64,000 nt of DNA from positions 62,001-126,000 of the forward strand of contig OZ219784.1 of assembly GCA_964291305.2 (NCBI GenBank). Reading direction: 5' to 3'. The translations under genes were made by a program, and so were the position numbers. Shown piece after piece: positions 1 to 8,688 of the stretch. Under the pieces are notes generated by a model that had not been told where the DNA came from, did not search any database, and worked only from the letters and a program-made list of their open reading frames with translations. How positions within the stretch are numbered: the stretch's first letter is position 1; every line of letters begins with the position of its first letter. This DNA comes from VXNF01 sp964291305. Its GTDB lineage: Bacteria > Actinomycetota > Acidimicrobiia > Acidimicrobiales > CATQHL01.

Positions 1-194
1 CGAGCGGCGAAGCCCAGCCAGCAGGCGAGCCCGCCGATGCGGTGCGCGACGCCGTTGCAGACTTGGGCCTGCGGCTTCGGTCGCTGTTAGCCGAGCACCG
101 CTCGCTAGCCGAGGTCTTTAGTGCCTCGCAGGGTGGTCTAGCCGGCGCTGAAGACGGCGCTGCTGGGGACGTCGCCGAGGAAGCCAAGCCATGA
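1..194 (+). CDS. ABC transporter ATP-binding protein, C-terminal end (partial)
   Basis: An open frame runs from the window edge (codons start at base 3) to a TGA at 192-194. It encodes the last 60 or so residues of a protein containing LRLRSLLAEHRSLAEVF, followed by an acidic, Ala/Gly-rich tail. This resembles the C-terminal end of ABC-2-type exporter ATPases, where a similar RSLxxVF motif closes the accessory domain. Its stop overlaps the ATG of the next gene (ATGA at 191-194), so it is the upstream member of the same operon. The nucleotide-binding core lies outside the window, so the call depends on the tail motif and context. Confidence 0.6.
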   Translation, partial: SGEAQPAGEPADAVRDAVADLGLRLRSLLAEHRSLAEVFSASQGGLAGAEDGAAGDVAEEAKP

Positions 195-1087
195 GCATCG
201 GAGCTGGGGGGCAGCAAGCGCAAATCTTCGAAGGCGGGTTTCGGCCCTACGTGGGGCCCCGCCTGGCGCCTAACCGTTGCTTTCAATCACTGTACAGCTA
301 CTCCCTAGGCCGGCTGCTAGGTCGCAAGCGCCGCTTCCGCAGCAAGCTGATCGGCATCGCTGCGTTCTTCGTGGCCTGGATCGGGGCGGTAGTGCAGATC
401 TTCCTGGCGGCGCTTTTCTCCGAAGTAGGCACTTTGGATTTCGACATCGTGCGGCAGTACTACACGCAGGTGGGAGTGGGCGTGGTGCTGTTTTCCATCC
501 TGGCCACACCCATGCTGCTGAACACCGATCGCCGCAGCGGGCTGCTGAGCCTCTACCTAGCTTCGCCGCTTAGCCGCCGCAGCTACCTCACCGCTCAGAC
601 TGCGTCCATCTTCTCGCTGCTCGTGGTCATGTCGCTAATACCCGTGCTACTGCTTGGCATCGTCTACACGGTGCTAGGGGCGGGGCCGGGAGACGCCGGA
701 GACTTCTTTCTGTTCCTCCTGCGCACGCTGGTCGCCGCCCTGGCCTTAGCAGCCGTGCCGACGGCCCTGGCGGTGGCAATCTGCAGTCTGATGCGTCGCA
801 CCGGCATGGCCATCGTGGTGATCGCCCTGTGTCTGCTAGTCCCGCAGGGCATCACGACGCTGTTAATCGAGCAGGCAGGCGTTGCCAGCGAGATCACCGT
901 TCTGGACCCGCTGCGGATGTCCCGAGCACTGACTAAGCGCAGCCATGCGCTGGCGCTCACCGACACCGGTCCAGGAACGCTGGACGCCGTGGCGACATGG
1001 CTAGTGGTCCTGGCCAACCTTGTGTGGGTGGCGCTGCTGACCGCGGTAGCTCACTTGCGCTACGGGCGCATAGAGGTGGAGCGATGA
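191..1087 (+). CDS. ABC-2 type transporter permease
   Basis: A 298-residue integral membrane protein with about six hydrophobic segments (roughly 55-75, 95-112, 140-165, 180-200, 205-225 and 270-292). The central stretch with PMLLNTDRRSGLLSLYLASPLSR is the usual ABC-2 permease loop before the third helix. It would form the channel of an export complex with the ATPases on either side. It is coupled to both neighbours by ATGA overlaps (191-194 and 1084-1087). The substrate cannot be told; multidrug, lipid or cell-envelope export are all possible. The N-terminus before the first helix is long and poorly conserved-looking, so the true start could be downstream. Confidence 0.8.
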   Translation: MSIGAGGQQAQIFEGGFRPYVGPRLAPNRCFQSLYSYSLGRLLGRKRRFRSKLIGIAAFFVAWIGAVVQIFLAALFSEVGTLDFDIVRQYYTQVGVGVVLFSILATPMLLNTDRRSGLLSLYLASPLSRRSYLTAQTASIFSLLVVMSLIPVLLLGIVYTVLGAGPGDAGDFFLFLLRTLVAALALAAVPTALAVAICSLMRRTGMAIVVIALCLLVPQGITTLLIEQAGVASEITVLDPLRMSRALTKRSHALALTDTGPGTLDAVATWLVVLANLVWVALLTAVAHLRYGRIEVER

Positions 1088-2025
1088 GCAGCCTAGAAAC
1101 GCCAGCGCGGCCCATGCTGGAAGCTGTCCGCGTCTCTAAGCGCTTCGGGGACTTGGTCGCCGTTTCGGATGTGTCGTTCCGGCTGGGTGCGGGTGTGACC
1201 GCGCTGCTGGGCCCCAACGGCGCCGGCAAGTCCACCATGCTGCGGATGCTCGCCGGGCTGGCGGCACCCAGCGACGGCACAGTGCGACTCCTCGGCGGTG
1301 ACCCCCGAACAGATATACAACTACGTTGCCAAGTCGGGCTGGTGCCCCAACATGAGCAGCTCTTCGAGCATCTGCGGGTGCGGGAGTTTGTGCAACTGGC
1401 GGCCGACCTGAACGGCGTCGCCGATGCCACCGCAGCCAGCGAGCGGGCTATTGGCACCGTAGGCCTGGACCCCAGCGACAAGCGGCGCTTGAGTACTTAC
1501 TCCAAGGGCATGCGCCAGCGGGCCAAGCTGGCGTCGGCCATCGTCGGCAGCCCCGACGTGCTGTTCTTAGACGAGCCGCTAACCGGCCTCGACCCCAACC
1601 AGCGGAACTTGATGATCAAGTTGTTCCACCGCATAGGAGCCAGCGGACGCTGCGTTGTGGTCTCCAGCCACGTACTCGAAGAGGTGCAGCGCATCGGCAC
1701 CAACGTGCTGGTCATGGGCAAAGGGCGCCTGCTGGCCGAAGGCGACTTCCGACGCATTCGCGACCTCATGGACGACCGACCCAGCCGCTTCCGCATCGCC
1801 ACCGACGCCCCGCGCGCTCTAGCAGCTGGGCTCATCGCCAAAGACCTGGCAATCGCGGTGGAAATCCACGAACCTGGCGCGCTGACCGTGGCCACCGCCA
1901 GCGCTGGAAGTTTCGCTAGCGCTATTGCCCCCCTGGCCCGCCAGCAACAAGCCAGCCTGCACGAACTCCGCCCCCTAGACGCCGACCTAGAGTCCGTGTT
2001 CCGCTACCTAGTGGAGGGCCGATGA
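1084..2025 (+). CDS. ABC transporter ATP-binding protein (ABC-2 exporter type)
   Basis: A 313-residue nucleotide-binding subunit with Walker A GPNGAGKS at about 43-50, the variant signature YSKGMRQR in place of LSGGQ (usual in this exporter class), and Walker B VLFLDEPLTGLD. The accessory domain ends in ESVFRYLVEGR. A longer frame opens at 997, but the ATG at 1084 overlaps the upstream permease stop as ATGA and begins the conserved part, so I chose it. It would energise the permease at 191 or at 2170. The last codons are copied twice in the tandem repeat that follows. Confidence 0.88.
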   Translation: MSSLETPARPMLEAVRVSKRFGDLVAVSDVSFRLGAGVTALLGPNGAGKSTMLRMLAGLAAPSDGTVRLLGGDPRTDIQLRCQVGLVPQHEQLFEHLRVREFVQLAADLNGVADATAASERAIGTVGLDPSDKRRLSTYSKGMRQRAKLASAIVGSPDVLFLDEPLTGLDPNQRNLMIKLFHRIGASGRCVVVSSHVLEEVQRIGTNVLVMGKGRLLAEGDFRRIRDLMDDRPSRFRIATDAPRALAAGLIAKDLAIAVEIHEPGALTVATASAGSFASAIAPLARQQQASLHELRPLDADLESVFRYLVEGR

Positions 2026-2169
2026 AACCGAAAAGCGCCCAAAGAGACGCCACCTCGACACCAATGTCCATCTTCCGCTACCCAGTCGAGGGCCGATGAA
2101 ACCGAAAAGCGCCCAAAGAGACGCCACCTCGACACCAATGTCCATCTTCCGCTACCCAGTCGAGGGCCA
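1995..2169 (+). repeat. 74-bp tandem repeat derived from the ATPase 3' end
   Basis: Units 2022-2095 and 2096-2169 differ only at their last base. The final part of each unit (for example 2073-2094) matches the true 3' end of the ATPase gene (1999-2020) with two differences, so there are two full copies and one diverged partial copy. The period is not a multiple of three, but each copy still begins ATGA at the junction. Confidence 0.95.
2022..2099 (+). CDS. Coupled micro-ORF 1 (25 residues)
   Basis: The ATG at 2022 overlaps the ATPase stop (ATGA). It opens a 25-codon frame that begins MKPKSAQRDA and ends IFRYPVEGR, and the ending resembles the ATPase C-terminus VFRYLVEGR. Its own TGA at 2097-2099 overlaps the ATG of a second, nearly identical frame. 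Translation is inferred only from the stop-start overlaps. It could equally be a non-functional by-product of duplication. Confidence 0.3.
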   Translation: MKPKSAQRDATSTPMSIFRYPVEGR

Positions 2170-2173
2170 GTGA
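2096..2173 (+). CDS. Coupled micro-ORF 2 (25 residues)
   Basis: This is a near-identical copy of the preceding micro-ORF, ending EGQ instead of EGR. It starts in the ATGA overlap at 2096-2099. Its stop at 2171-2173 overlaps the GTG start of the downstream permease (GTGA at 2170-2173). With micro-ORF 1 it forms an unbroken chain of stop-start overlaps from ATPase to permease. There is no independent evidence of expression. Confidence 0.3.
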   Translation: MKPKSAQRDATSTPMSIFRYPVEGQ

Positions 2174-2868
2174 GACACGCCGGGCTGATATTCCGCTTCA
2201 TGGTCCAGAAGCTGCTGCGCGATTGGGGCCGGATGGCCGTGATGGTTCTCCTGGCCGCGCTGTCGATCCTCATCGCGGTCGTGATGCGCATCAGCGAAGA
2301 CGGAGTAACGCCCGAGGAGGGGGCCAGCTTCTTAGTTTGGTATGGCATCTCGATTGTCCTGCCGTTTAGCGCCTTGCTGGTAGCCGCGGATGCTTTTGGC
2401 GACCTGCGTGACGAGCACACGCTGGGATATCTCTGGCTGCGACCGCTGCGGGCATGGTCAGCTATAACCGGAGCGGCCAGCGCGGCACTGACGGTCGTCA
2501 TAGTGATACTGGTAGTACCCCTGATCGTGGCCGGTTTGATCTTGGAAGTACAGCTAGCGGCGGGGGCTCTAGTAGCCGCAGTGGCTTACGTGAGCGTGTT
2601 TTTGGCGTTCGGGCTGATCCTGACGAGGCCACTGCTAACAGGGCTGCTAGTCCTGCTGGTGTGGGAGAACGTCATCGGCACGCTCAGCGCCGCTACGGCC
2701 CGCCTGACTATCCGCTCCTACGCCGCCAGCCTGGCGGTAGAAGAGGGCTGGTCTGTGGGAACGCCCACAGGACGGTCGTTTGCCGCCTCGCTGGCCGTGC
2801 CACTAGCGGTAGGGGCGGTGGGCCTAATACTGGCCGCCTGGGGATGGCGACGGGCCGAAGTGCCCTAA
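2170..2868 (+). CDS. ABC-2 family transporter permease subunit
   Basis: A 232-residue membrane protein with about six hydrophobic segments. The motif DEHTLGYLWLRPLRAWSAI resembles the cytoplasmic loop of ABC-2 permeases (DRRSGTLxxLLSxPV type). It starts at a GTG whose following A completes the stop of the second micro-ORF, so translation is probably coupled to the ATPase upstream. It ends the operon. With the permease at 191 it would give a heteromeric exporter with two ATPases. The substrate is unknown. Confidence 0.72.
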   Translation: MRHAGLIFRFMVQKLLRDWGRMAVMVLLAALSILIAVVMRISEDGVTPEEGASFLVWYGISIVLPFSALLVAADAFGDLRDEHTLGYLWLRPLRAWSAITGAASAALTVVIVILVVPLIVAGLILEVQLAAGALVAAVAYVSVFLAFGLILTRPLLTGLLVLLVWENVIGTLSAATARLTIRSYAASLAVEEGWSVGTPTGRSFAASLAVPLAVGAVGLILAAWGWRRAEVP

Positions 2869-2915
2869 GCCCGAGAGACAGCCCGGGCCTGCTCGGCTAG
2901 CTTGGCCTTCTCTGA

Positions 2916-3686
2916 TCAGCCCACCACTGAGGGGTCGGGAACCAGCGAACTCGCCAGCCACTGGAATCTCCGCCAACCGTCGTCGGGACCCATGTCGTCG
3001 CGAGCGTGGCGAGCCGCCTCGTCGGGGATCGGCTGGGCGTCGCGGGCCTTGATGTGTGCCTCGGCGGTGCGCTCGGCCATGACGAACCAGCCCACCGCCT
3101 CATCTACCGAGGCACCCACGGTCAACAACCCGTGGCTGCGCAGGATGACGGCCCGGTGGTCGCTCAGAGCTACGGCGATGCGTTTGCCGATTTGGGTGCT
3201 GTCCACCGATACCTCGCTGCCGGCGAAGACGCCGTGGCGCTCAAAGAACAGGCACGCCTCCTGGCAGATGGGTCGGAAAGGCTGGTTGAGCGCGGCAAAA
3301 GGCGTGCCGTAGGCAGTGTGAGTGTGAGCGGCCGACACCATATCGGGGCGGGCTTCGTGGATAGGGGCGTGAATGGCGTAGGCGGCCGGCGTATACCCCC
3401 AACCAGTGTTCCCCTCCACCACCTCACCGCTTGGCCCCACGAGAACCATCTCGTCGACGGTGGCCGCCCGAAAGGGCACCCCGTGACCCAAAAGCCAGAA
3501 GTGGTCGGTTTTCTCCGGGTCCCGAGCGGTGATGTGACCGTCCCCGGTGTTGCCCCAGCCGAGGGCGGCAAACACCCGATAGCCGAGAGCTAGCCGTCGC
3601 TTGCGGAACAGCCGCAACTCCTCGGCGGACTCACAAGAAGGCTCATCTGGGGCCTCACCAAGGTTGGGATTGTGGTAGGGAAACAC
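2916..3686 (-). CDS. Class II aldolase/adducin family protein
   Basis: A 256-residue zinc-dependent aldolase-fold protein. The metal-binding residues appear as AAHTHTAYG in the middle and RSHGLLTVG further on, and WGNTGDGHITARDP near the start is the usual family N-terminal motif. Relatives act on sugar phosphates or decarboxylate/aldol-cleave hydroxy acids; the substrate here is unknown. The open frame reaches 3824, but the preferred start is the GTG at 3684-3686: AAGAAGG lies five bases upstream and conserved-looking sequence begins there. It is divergent from the amino-acid importer and monocistronic. The interval 3687-3846 should carry both promoters; no clear -35/-10 pair stands out. Confidence 0.8.
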   Translation of the reverse strand: MFPYHNPNLGEAPDEPSCESAEELRLFRKRRLALGYRVFAALGWGNTGDGHITARDPEKTDHFWLLGHGVPFRAATVDEMVLVGPSGEVVEGNTGWGYTPAAYAIHAPIHEARPDMVSAAHTHTAYGTPFAALNQPFRPICQEACLFFERHGVFAGSEVSVDSTQIGKRIAVALSDHRAVILRSHGLLTVGASVDEAVGWFVMAERTAEAHIKARDAQPIPDEAARHARDDMGPDDGWRRFQWLASSLVPDPSVVG

Positions 3687-3846
3687 TACGACCTTCTTTA
3701 TCAGCAGGACAGCAGGTTCACTCAAGCTACTCCGCCTCGGGGAGCGCACTCTGGCTGACATCGTGGAATAGCCGAAGCTCGATAACTTGTGACCCCATGC
3801 GCGGTGCTCTGGAGGTGCCGTCATGTCACCGACTCAGGAGGAAGTC

Positions 3847-5001
3847 ATGCCCAAAAGAAGACAGTTGATTCTCGCGGCTGTAGTCGCGTCCGTGGCCCTG
3901 GTGGCAGCGGCCTGCGGGGGCGACGATGACGCCGCAGCTCCGGCGCCGGCCGCGCCGGCCGATGCCCCCGCACCGCCGGCCGATGCCCCCGCCCCCCCAG
4001 CGCCTGCTGAGACCCCAGAGCCCGAGGAAGAAGAAGTGGAGTTGTCGCAGGCCGGTGGCCGACTCGCCGAGGTGCAGGCACGCGGCTCGTTGCGCTGCGG
4101 CGTGCGCGACGCCCTACCTGGGTTCAACTTCCTAACCCCCGACGGCGAGCACGAAGGCTTCGACTCGGATTACTGCCGGGTCATCGCCGCGGCCGTGCTG
4201 GGCGATGCCGATGCCGTGGACTTCGTAGACTTGGCCACTGCCGACCGCTTCACCGCTCTGCAGTCCGGCGAGATCGACGTGCTGGTGCGCAACACCACCT
4301 ACACCGCCAGCCGCGACGGTAAAGAGGCCGCCAACTTCGTCTACGTCACGCTGTATGACGGCCAAGGCATCATGGTTCCAGCATCTACCGGCATAGGTAG
4401 CCTGGCTGACCTGGCCGACGCCAACATTTGCGTGGCGCAAGGCACCACTACCGAACTAAACCTCACCGACGTGATGCGGGCGGAGGGTATCCCCTTCAAC
4501 CCGGTCACCTTCGGCGAGTCCTCCGAAGCCCGCACCGGCTACACCGCCGGGCAGTGTGAGGCGTTCACAACCGACAAGTCCAGCTTGGCGGTCTTCAAGT
4601 TCGAGATCGAGAACGGTGGCGGCGAGGAGCAGTTCATCCTGCCCGAGACGATCTCCAAAGAGCCGCTAGGTCCGGCGGTGCTGGACGGTGACACCGAGTG
4701 GGCGCAGGTAGTCAAGTGGGCCGTCCTGGCCACCATTCAGGCTTGGGAGTTTGGCTTGGACTCCAGCAACATCGCCAGCGCCACCGGCACCAACCCTGCC
4801 CGAGGCCGCTTCCTCGGCGAGGACGGCTTCGACCCCGGTCTGGGGCTACCCAGCGACTTCGCCGTGCAGGTCGTAAGCCAGGTGGGCAACTACCAGGAGA
4901 TCTACGAGCGCCACCTCGAGCCGCTAGGCCTTCCGCTACAAGGCTCGGTCAACGACTTGTGGACCCACGGCGGTCTGATGTACGCGCCGCCCTACCGGTA
5001 G
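3847..5001 (+). CDS. aapJ: General L-amino acid-binding lipoprotein AapJ
   Basis: A 384-residue periplasmic-type binding protein (SBP family 3). The signal sequence has a lipobox ending LVAAAC (Cys near residue 22), followed by an acidic and Ala/Pro-rich linker to about residue 65. The binding domain begins LAEVQARGSLRCGV and contains GFDSDYCRVIAAAVLGD, typical of AapJ/BztA. An in-frame start at 3823 is possible, but the ATG at 3847 has AGGAGG seven bases upstream and gives a normal lipoprotein signal. It captures amino acids for AapQMP encoded downstream. The hairpin after the gene may keep the binding protein in excess over the membrane subunits. Confidence 0.9.
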   Translation: MPKRRQLILAAVVASVALVAAACGGDDDAAAPAPAAPADAPAPPADAPAPPAPAETPEPEEEEVELSQAGGRLAEVQARGSLRCGVRDALPGFNFLTPDGEHEGFDSDYCRVIAAAVLGDADAVDFVDLATADRFTALQSGEIDVLVRNTTYTASRDGKEAANFVYVTLYDGQGIMVPASTGIGSLADLADANICVAQGTTTELNLTDVMRAEGIPFNPVTFGESSEARTGYTAGQCEAFTTDKSSLAVFKFEIENGGGEEQFILPETISKEPLGPAVLDGDTEWAQVVKWAVLATIQAWEFGLDSSNIASATGTNPARGRFLGEDGFDPGLGLPSDFAVQVVSQVGNYQEIYERHLEPLGLPLQGSVNDLWTHGGLMYAPPYR

Positions 5002-5070
5002 GAACCACGCCCGGGCTTCACGGCCCGCACAACTAGCAACTCAGCTAACCCCCCAAAACTAACCCCCAAA

Positions 5071-5118
5071 AAACGCCCGCCCGTGCAGCTTGCTTTAGCA
5101 GAGCCCGGGCGGGCGTTT
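5071..5118. terminator. Strong hairpin between aapJ and aapQ
   Basis: A 13-bp perfect inverted repeat (5071-5083 with 5106-5118) encloses a 22-nt loop. On the plus strand only three T residues follow. Read on the minus strand it is followed by six T residues. Its place after aapJ suggests partial termination or protection of the aapJ mRNA 3' end rather than a full stop, since the rest of the operon follows on the same strand. Confidence 0.75.
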
Positions 5119-5167
5119 CGCGCCAACCAACAGAACCCGCGGCGTGCTGTACTAGCTTGCCGGTCCG

Positions 5168-6406
5168 ATGGCGCTGCGCAGCCGTTTCGCCTCCCCACCG
5201 GCCACCGCTGAGGCGGAGCCTGGAGCCGCCAGCAGTTGGTGGCGCAACACCGGGTTCCTCTCCGCGGTGGGCCAAGCAGCGCTGGTGGCTGCGGTCTGTC
5301 TGGCCGGCTGGTGGCTGTACGGCAACCTAGTAGAGAACCTCAACCGGACCCGCATCCCCACCGACTTCGGCTTCCTAACCCAGCCCACCGGCTTCGCTAT
5401 TCCGGAGAACTTCGGCTTCGACCCCAGCTTGCCGATCTGGCGGATGCTGCTAATAGGCGTGCAGAACACTTTCCTGGCTGGCCTGGTGGGCGTGCTGCTG
5501 GCCTCAATTGTGGGGCTCGCCGTGGGCATCGCTCGGCTTTCCAGCAACTGGCTGGTTGCTCGCCTGGCACAGATCTACGTAGAAGGCTTCCGCAACATGC
5601 CACCGTTGGTGGTCATCGTGTTCTTCAGCTTCGCGGTGTTCAGCTTCGGACCCCTGCCGGTATTCCCCGAGGCACTGGAATTACGCCTACCCAGCAGTAA
5701 CAGTAACTGGCTAATCCTCTCCAAGAGCCGGATCGGGATCCCCAGCCTCTCTGTGGAGCGGCACGCGGGGCTGTTCTGGCTGCTGGTGGCGTGCGGGATA
5801 GCGACAGCAGCCGCCGTCTGGGTTTGGCGCAGCCGCCGCCATGTCCGCACCGGAGAACCTCATCGTCGGGTTTTGTGGTCGTTGGGGACGCTGGTGATCG
5901 TGGGCGTCGTGGCGTTCGTCGCCCTCGGCGGGCCTTACGACTGGTCTTGGCCGGCCCGCTCGGAGAACGGTCGGCGGCTGATCTCGGGGTTCGGCACCAG
6001 CGCCGCCTACATGTCGCTTACCTTGGCGTTAGCGCTGTATACCGCCAGCCACATCGCCGAAGTGGTGAGGGCTTCAATCCTGGCGGTGCCTAAAGGCCAG
6101 AGCGAAGCCGCCGGCGCGCTGGCCCTCTCGCCTTTCCAGCGCTATCGCCACGTGATCCTGCCCCAGGGGCTGCGCATCGCCGTTCCGCCGACCATCAATC
6201 AGTATTTGAACCTGGTGAAGAACACGTCCTTGGGCACCGTCGTGGGCTACGCGGACATCACCAACCTCACCCGCACATCTATCGGCAACGCCAACCCTGC
6301 CCCGCAGTCGATCGCCGTGCTCATGGGTGTCTACCTGGTGTTCTCGCTCATGATCTCGCTGCTGCTGAACATCTACAACCGCCGCGTGCAACTCCGGGAA
6401 CGATGA
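5168..6406 (+). CDS. aapQ: Amino acid ABC transporter permease AapQ
   Basis: A 412-residue permease of the His/Glu/Gln/Arg/opine family. The N-terminal half has a membrane segment near 35-55 and the AapQ-type periplasmic motif PTDFGFLTQPTGFAIPE. The transmembrane domain then follows. The cytoplasmic EAA loop SEAAGALALSPFQRYRHVILPQGLRIAVPP precedes the last helices. It pairs with AapM to form the channel. The gene follows the terminator-like hairpin and overlaps aapM by ATGA at 6403-6406. No strong ribosome-binding site is visible before the ATG at 5168, so the start is less certain than the gene. Confidence 0.9.
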   Translation: MALRSRFASPPATAEAEPGAASSWWRNTGFLSAVGQAALVAAVCLAGWWLYGNLVENLNRTRIPTDFGFLTQPTGFAIPENFGFDPSLPIWRMLLIGVQNTFLAGLVGVLLASIVGLAVGIARLSSNWLVARLAQIYVEGFRNMPPLVVIVFFSFAVFSFGPLPVFPEALELRLPSSNSNWLILSKSRIGIPSLSVERHAGLFWLLVACGIATAAAVWVWRSRRHVRTGEPHRRVLWSLGTLVIVGVVAFVALGGPYDWSWPARSENGRRLISGFGTSAAYMSLTLALALYTASHIAEVVRASILAVPKGQSEAAGALALSPFQRYRHVILPQGLRIAVPPTINQYLNLVKNTSLGTVVGYADITNLTRTSIGNANPAPQSIAVLMGVYLVFSLMISLLLNIYNRRVQLRER

Positions 6407-7827
6407 CCGGCTCCTCCCCGACACCCGACAGGCCCCTGCGCCCTCCCGCCGGCAGCGGTCCACCGCCGCGGCTCAGCGCCACAGCCTGGGCGCGGGCCAA
6501 CCTGTTCAACAACAGGCACAACTCGGCGCTAACCGTGCTGCTGGGCGCCGGCGGGCTAGTGCTTATGGCTTTCGGCGCCCGTTTTCTGTTTGTGACCGGC
6601 CAATGGGAGCCGGTGCGCACCAACCTAACGCTGCTGATGATGGGGACCTTCCCGCGCGAAGAGCAGTGGAGGGTGGTAGCTCAGGTTTACCTGCTGTGCG
6701 CTGCGGTGGGCCTGGCGTGGGGCGGCCTGGGCGCTTCGGCACGCGACCGAGCGCGCGCTGCCGGCGTGCCGTTCAGCAGGGCGCGACTGCGTGATGGCCT
6801 GCGGCGCTGGTGGCCGGTGTTTGTGCTGTTGCTGGTGCTGCTGGGCATGACCAGAACCTGGCTGCCGACAGGCTTTGTGCTCTCGGCGCTGGCGCTGGGA
6901 GTCGTAGCCCGCCGAACAATGGAGGCACTCTCGCAGCCGGCGCGCGGCCCGGCGTGGTTCGCTGCGGGCATCTGCGCCCTGGCTGGCTGGCAGGTGGTCT
7001 CGGGCACCGGTGGGATTTCCTGGTGGTGGGCCGGCGGGCTGGTAGGGGTGGCGATCCTGCGCCTCAGCCGCAACCTGCAAAGCGAGGACCGCTGGCAGCC
7101 GGTGGCACGCCTGGCGCTGATCGCTGGCTGCTTGGCGGCGGTGTGGGGCATCTACCGACTGCTTGACTTCGACGGGGTGAGCTGGGACGACTGGTCGGGG
7201 TTCCAGTTGAACTTGGTAGCCGCGGCGGCCTCCATAGTGCTGGCCTTCCCTGTGGGGCTGGTAGCAGCAATGGGGCGACGTTCGAAACTGCCGGCGGTTC
7301 GACTGCTCTCGGTGGGCTACATAGAACTCATCCGCGGGGTTCCGCTGATCTCCCTGCTGTTCATGGGCGACTTGTTCCTAGGCTTCTTCCTACCGACCGA
7401 TGACCCGCTGTCGAAGGTCACCCGGGCGATTGCAGTGATGACCCTGTTCACCGGCGCCTACCTGGCTGAGATCGTGCGCGGCGGTCTGCAGTCGGTGCCC
7501 CGAGGGCAAGTGGAGGCTGCCTGGGCGATCGGCCTCAGCACCCCCAAGGTGTTCGGTCTGATCGTGCTGCCCCAAGCCCTGAGGGCGGTCATCCCAGCCT
7601 TGGTGGGTCAGTTCATCAACCTGTTCAAAGACAGCACGCTGCTGTCGATCATCGCGCTTACCGAGATCCTAAGGATCCGAGAGAGCATTCACGGACAGAG
7701 AGAGTTCCTCGTCGTAGGCATCGCGGAGACGCTGGTCTTCGTAGCCTTCGCCTTCTGGGCGCTGGCGTTCACCATGTCACGGGAAAGCCAGCGGCTGGAA
7801 CGCCGACTGGGGGTGGGAGAGAGATGA
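6403..7827 (+). CDS. aapM: Amino acid ABC transporter permease AapM
   Basis: A 474-residue partner permease. It has many hydrophobic segments, RGVPLISLLFMGDLFLGFFLP near 310, and an EAA loop VEAAWAIGLSTPKVFGLIVLPQALRAVIPAL near 365-395, as in AapM/BztC. It is translationally coupled to aapQ by a 4-base overlap. Its own stop lies in the first unit of a 16-bp triple repeat that separates it from the ATPase gene. The long N-terminal part with extra helices is normal for AapM. Confidence 0.9.
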   Translation: MTGSSPTPDRPLRPPAGSGPPPRLSATAWARANLFNNRHNSALTVLLGAGGLVLMAFGARFLFVTGQWEPVRTNLTLLMMGTFPREEQWRVVAQVYLLCAAVGLAWGGLGASARDRARAAGVPFSRARLRDGLRRWWPVFVLLLVLLGMTRTWLPTGFVLSALALGVVARRTMEALSQPARGPAWFAAGICALAGWQVVSGTGGISWWWAGGLVGVAILRLSRNLQSEDRWQPVARLALIAGCLAAVWGIYRLLDFDGVSWDDWSGFQLNLVAAAASIVLAFPVGLVAAMGRRSKLPAVRLLSVGYIELIRGVPLISLLFMGDLFLGFFLPTDDPLSKVTRAIAVMTLFTGAYLAEIVRGGLQSVPRGQVEAAWAIGLSTPKVFGLIVLPQALRAVIPALVGQFINLFKDSTLLSIIALTEILRIRESIHGQREFLVVGIAETLVFVAFAFWALAFTMSRESQRLERRLGVGER

Positions 7828-7855
7828 CCAGGGAGAGAGATGACAAAGGAGAGTG

Positions 7856-7862
<7 letters not shown>
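7815..7862 (+). repeat. Three tandem 16-bp units at the aapM-aapP junction
   Basis: Units GGGAGAGAGATGACCA (7815-7830), GGGAGAGAGATGACAA (7831-7846) and AGGAGAGTGATGACAA (7847-7862) follow head to tail. Each has a Shine-Dalgarno-like GGAGA and an ATGA. Unit 1 contains the aapM stop and unit 3 the aapP start. A 10-codon frame starts in unit 1 (ATG 7824, overlapping the aapM stop) and ends at 7854-7856, overlapping the aapP ATG (TGATG). Confidence 0.93.
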
Positions 7863-8644
<782 letters not shown>

Positions 8645-8688
8645 CTGTGTTCCGGTCGCCGGCCAGCGCCACCGGTAGCGTTGGCCGG

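Noticed and set aside
1995..2169. CRISPR-like repeat
   Set aside because: The repeats are directly adjacent with no unique spacers, and the units derive from a neighbouring coding sequence.
3687..3824. N-terminal extension of the class II aldolase
   Set aside because: The extra 46 residues are basic, low in conserved features and have no ribosome-binding site; the internal GTG at 3686 has a better one.
5071..5118. Complete end of the aap operon
   Set aside because: The plus-strand hairpin lacks a proper T-run and aapQMP follow in the same direction, so full termination is unlikely.
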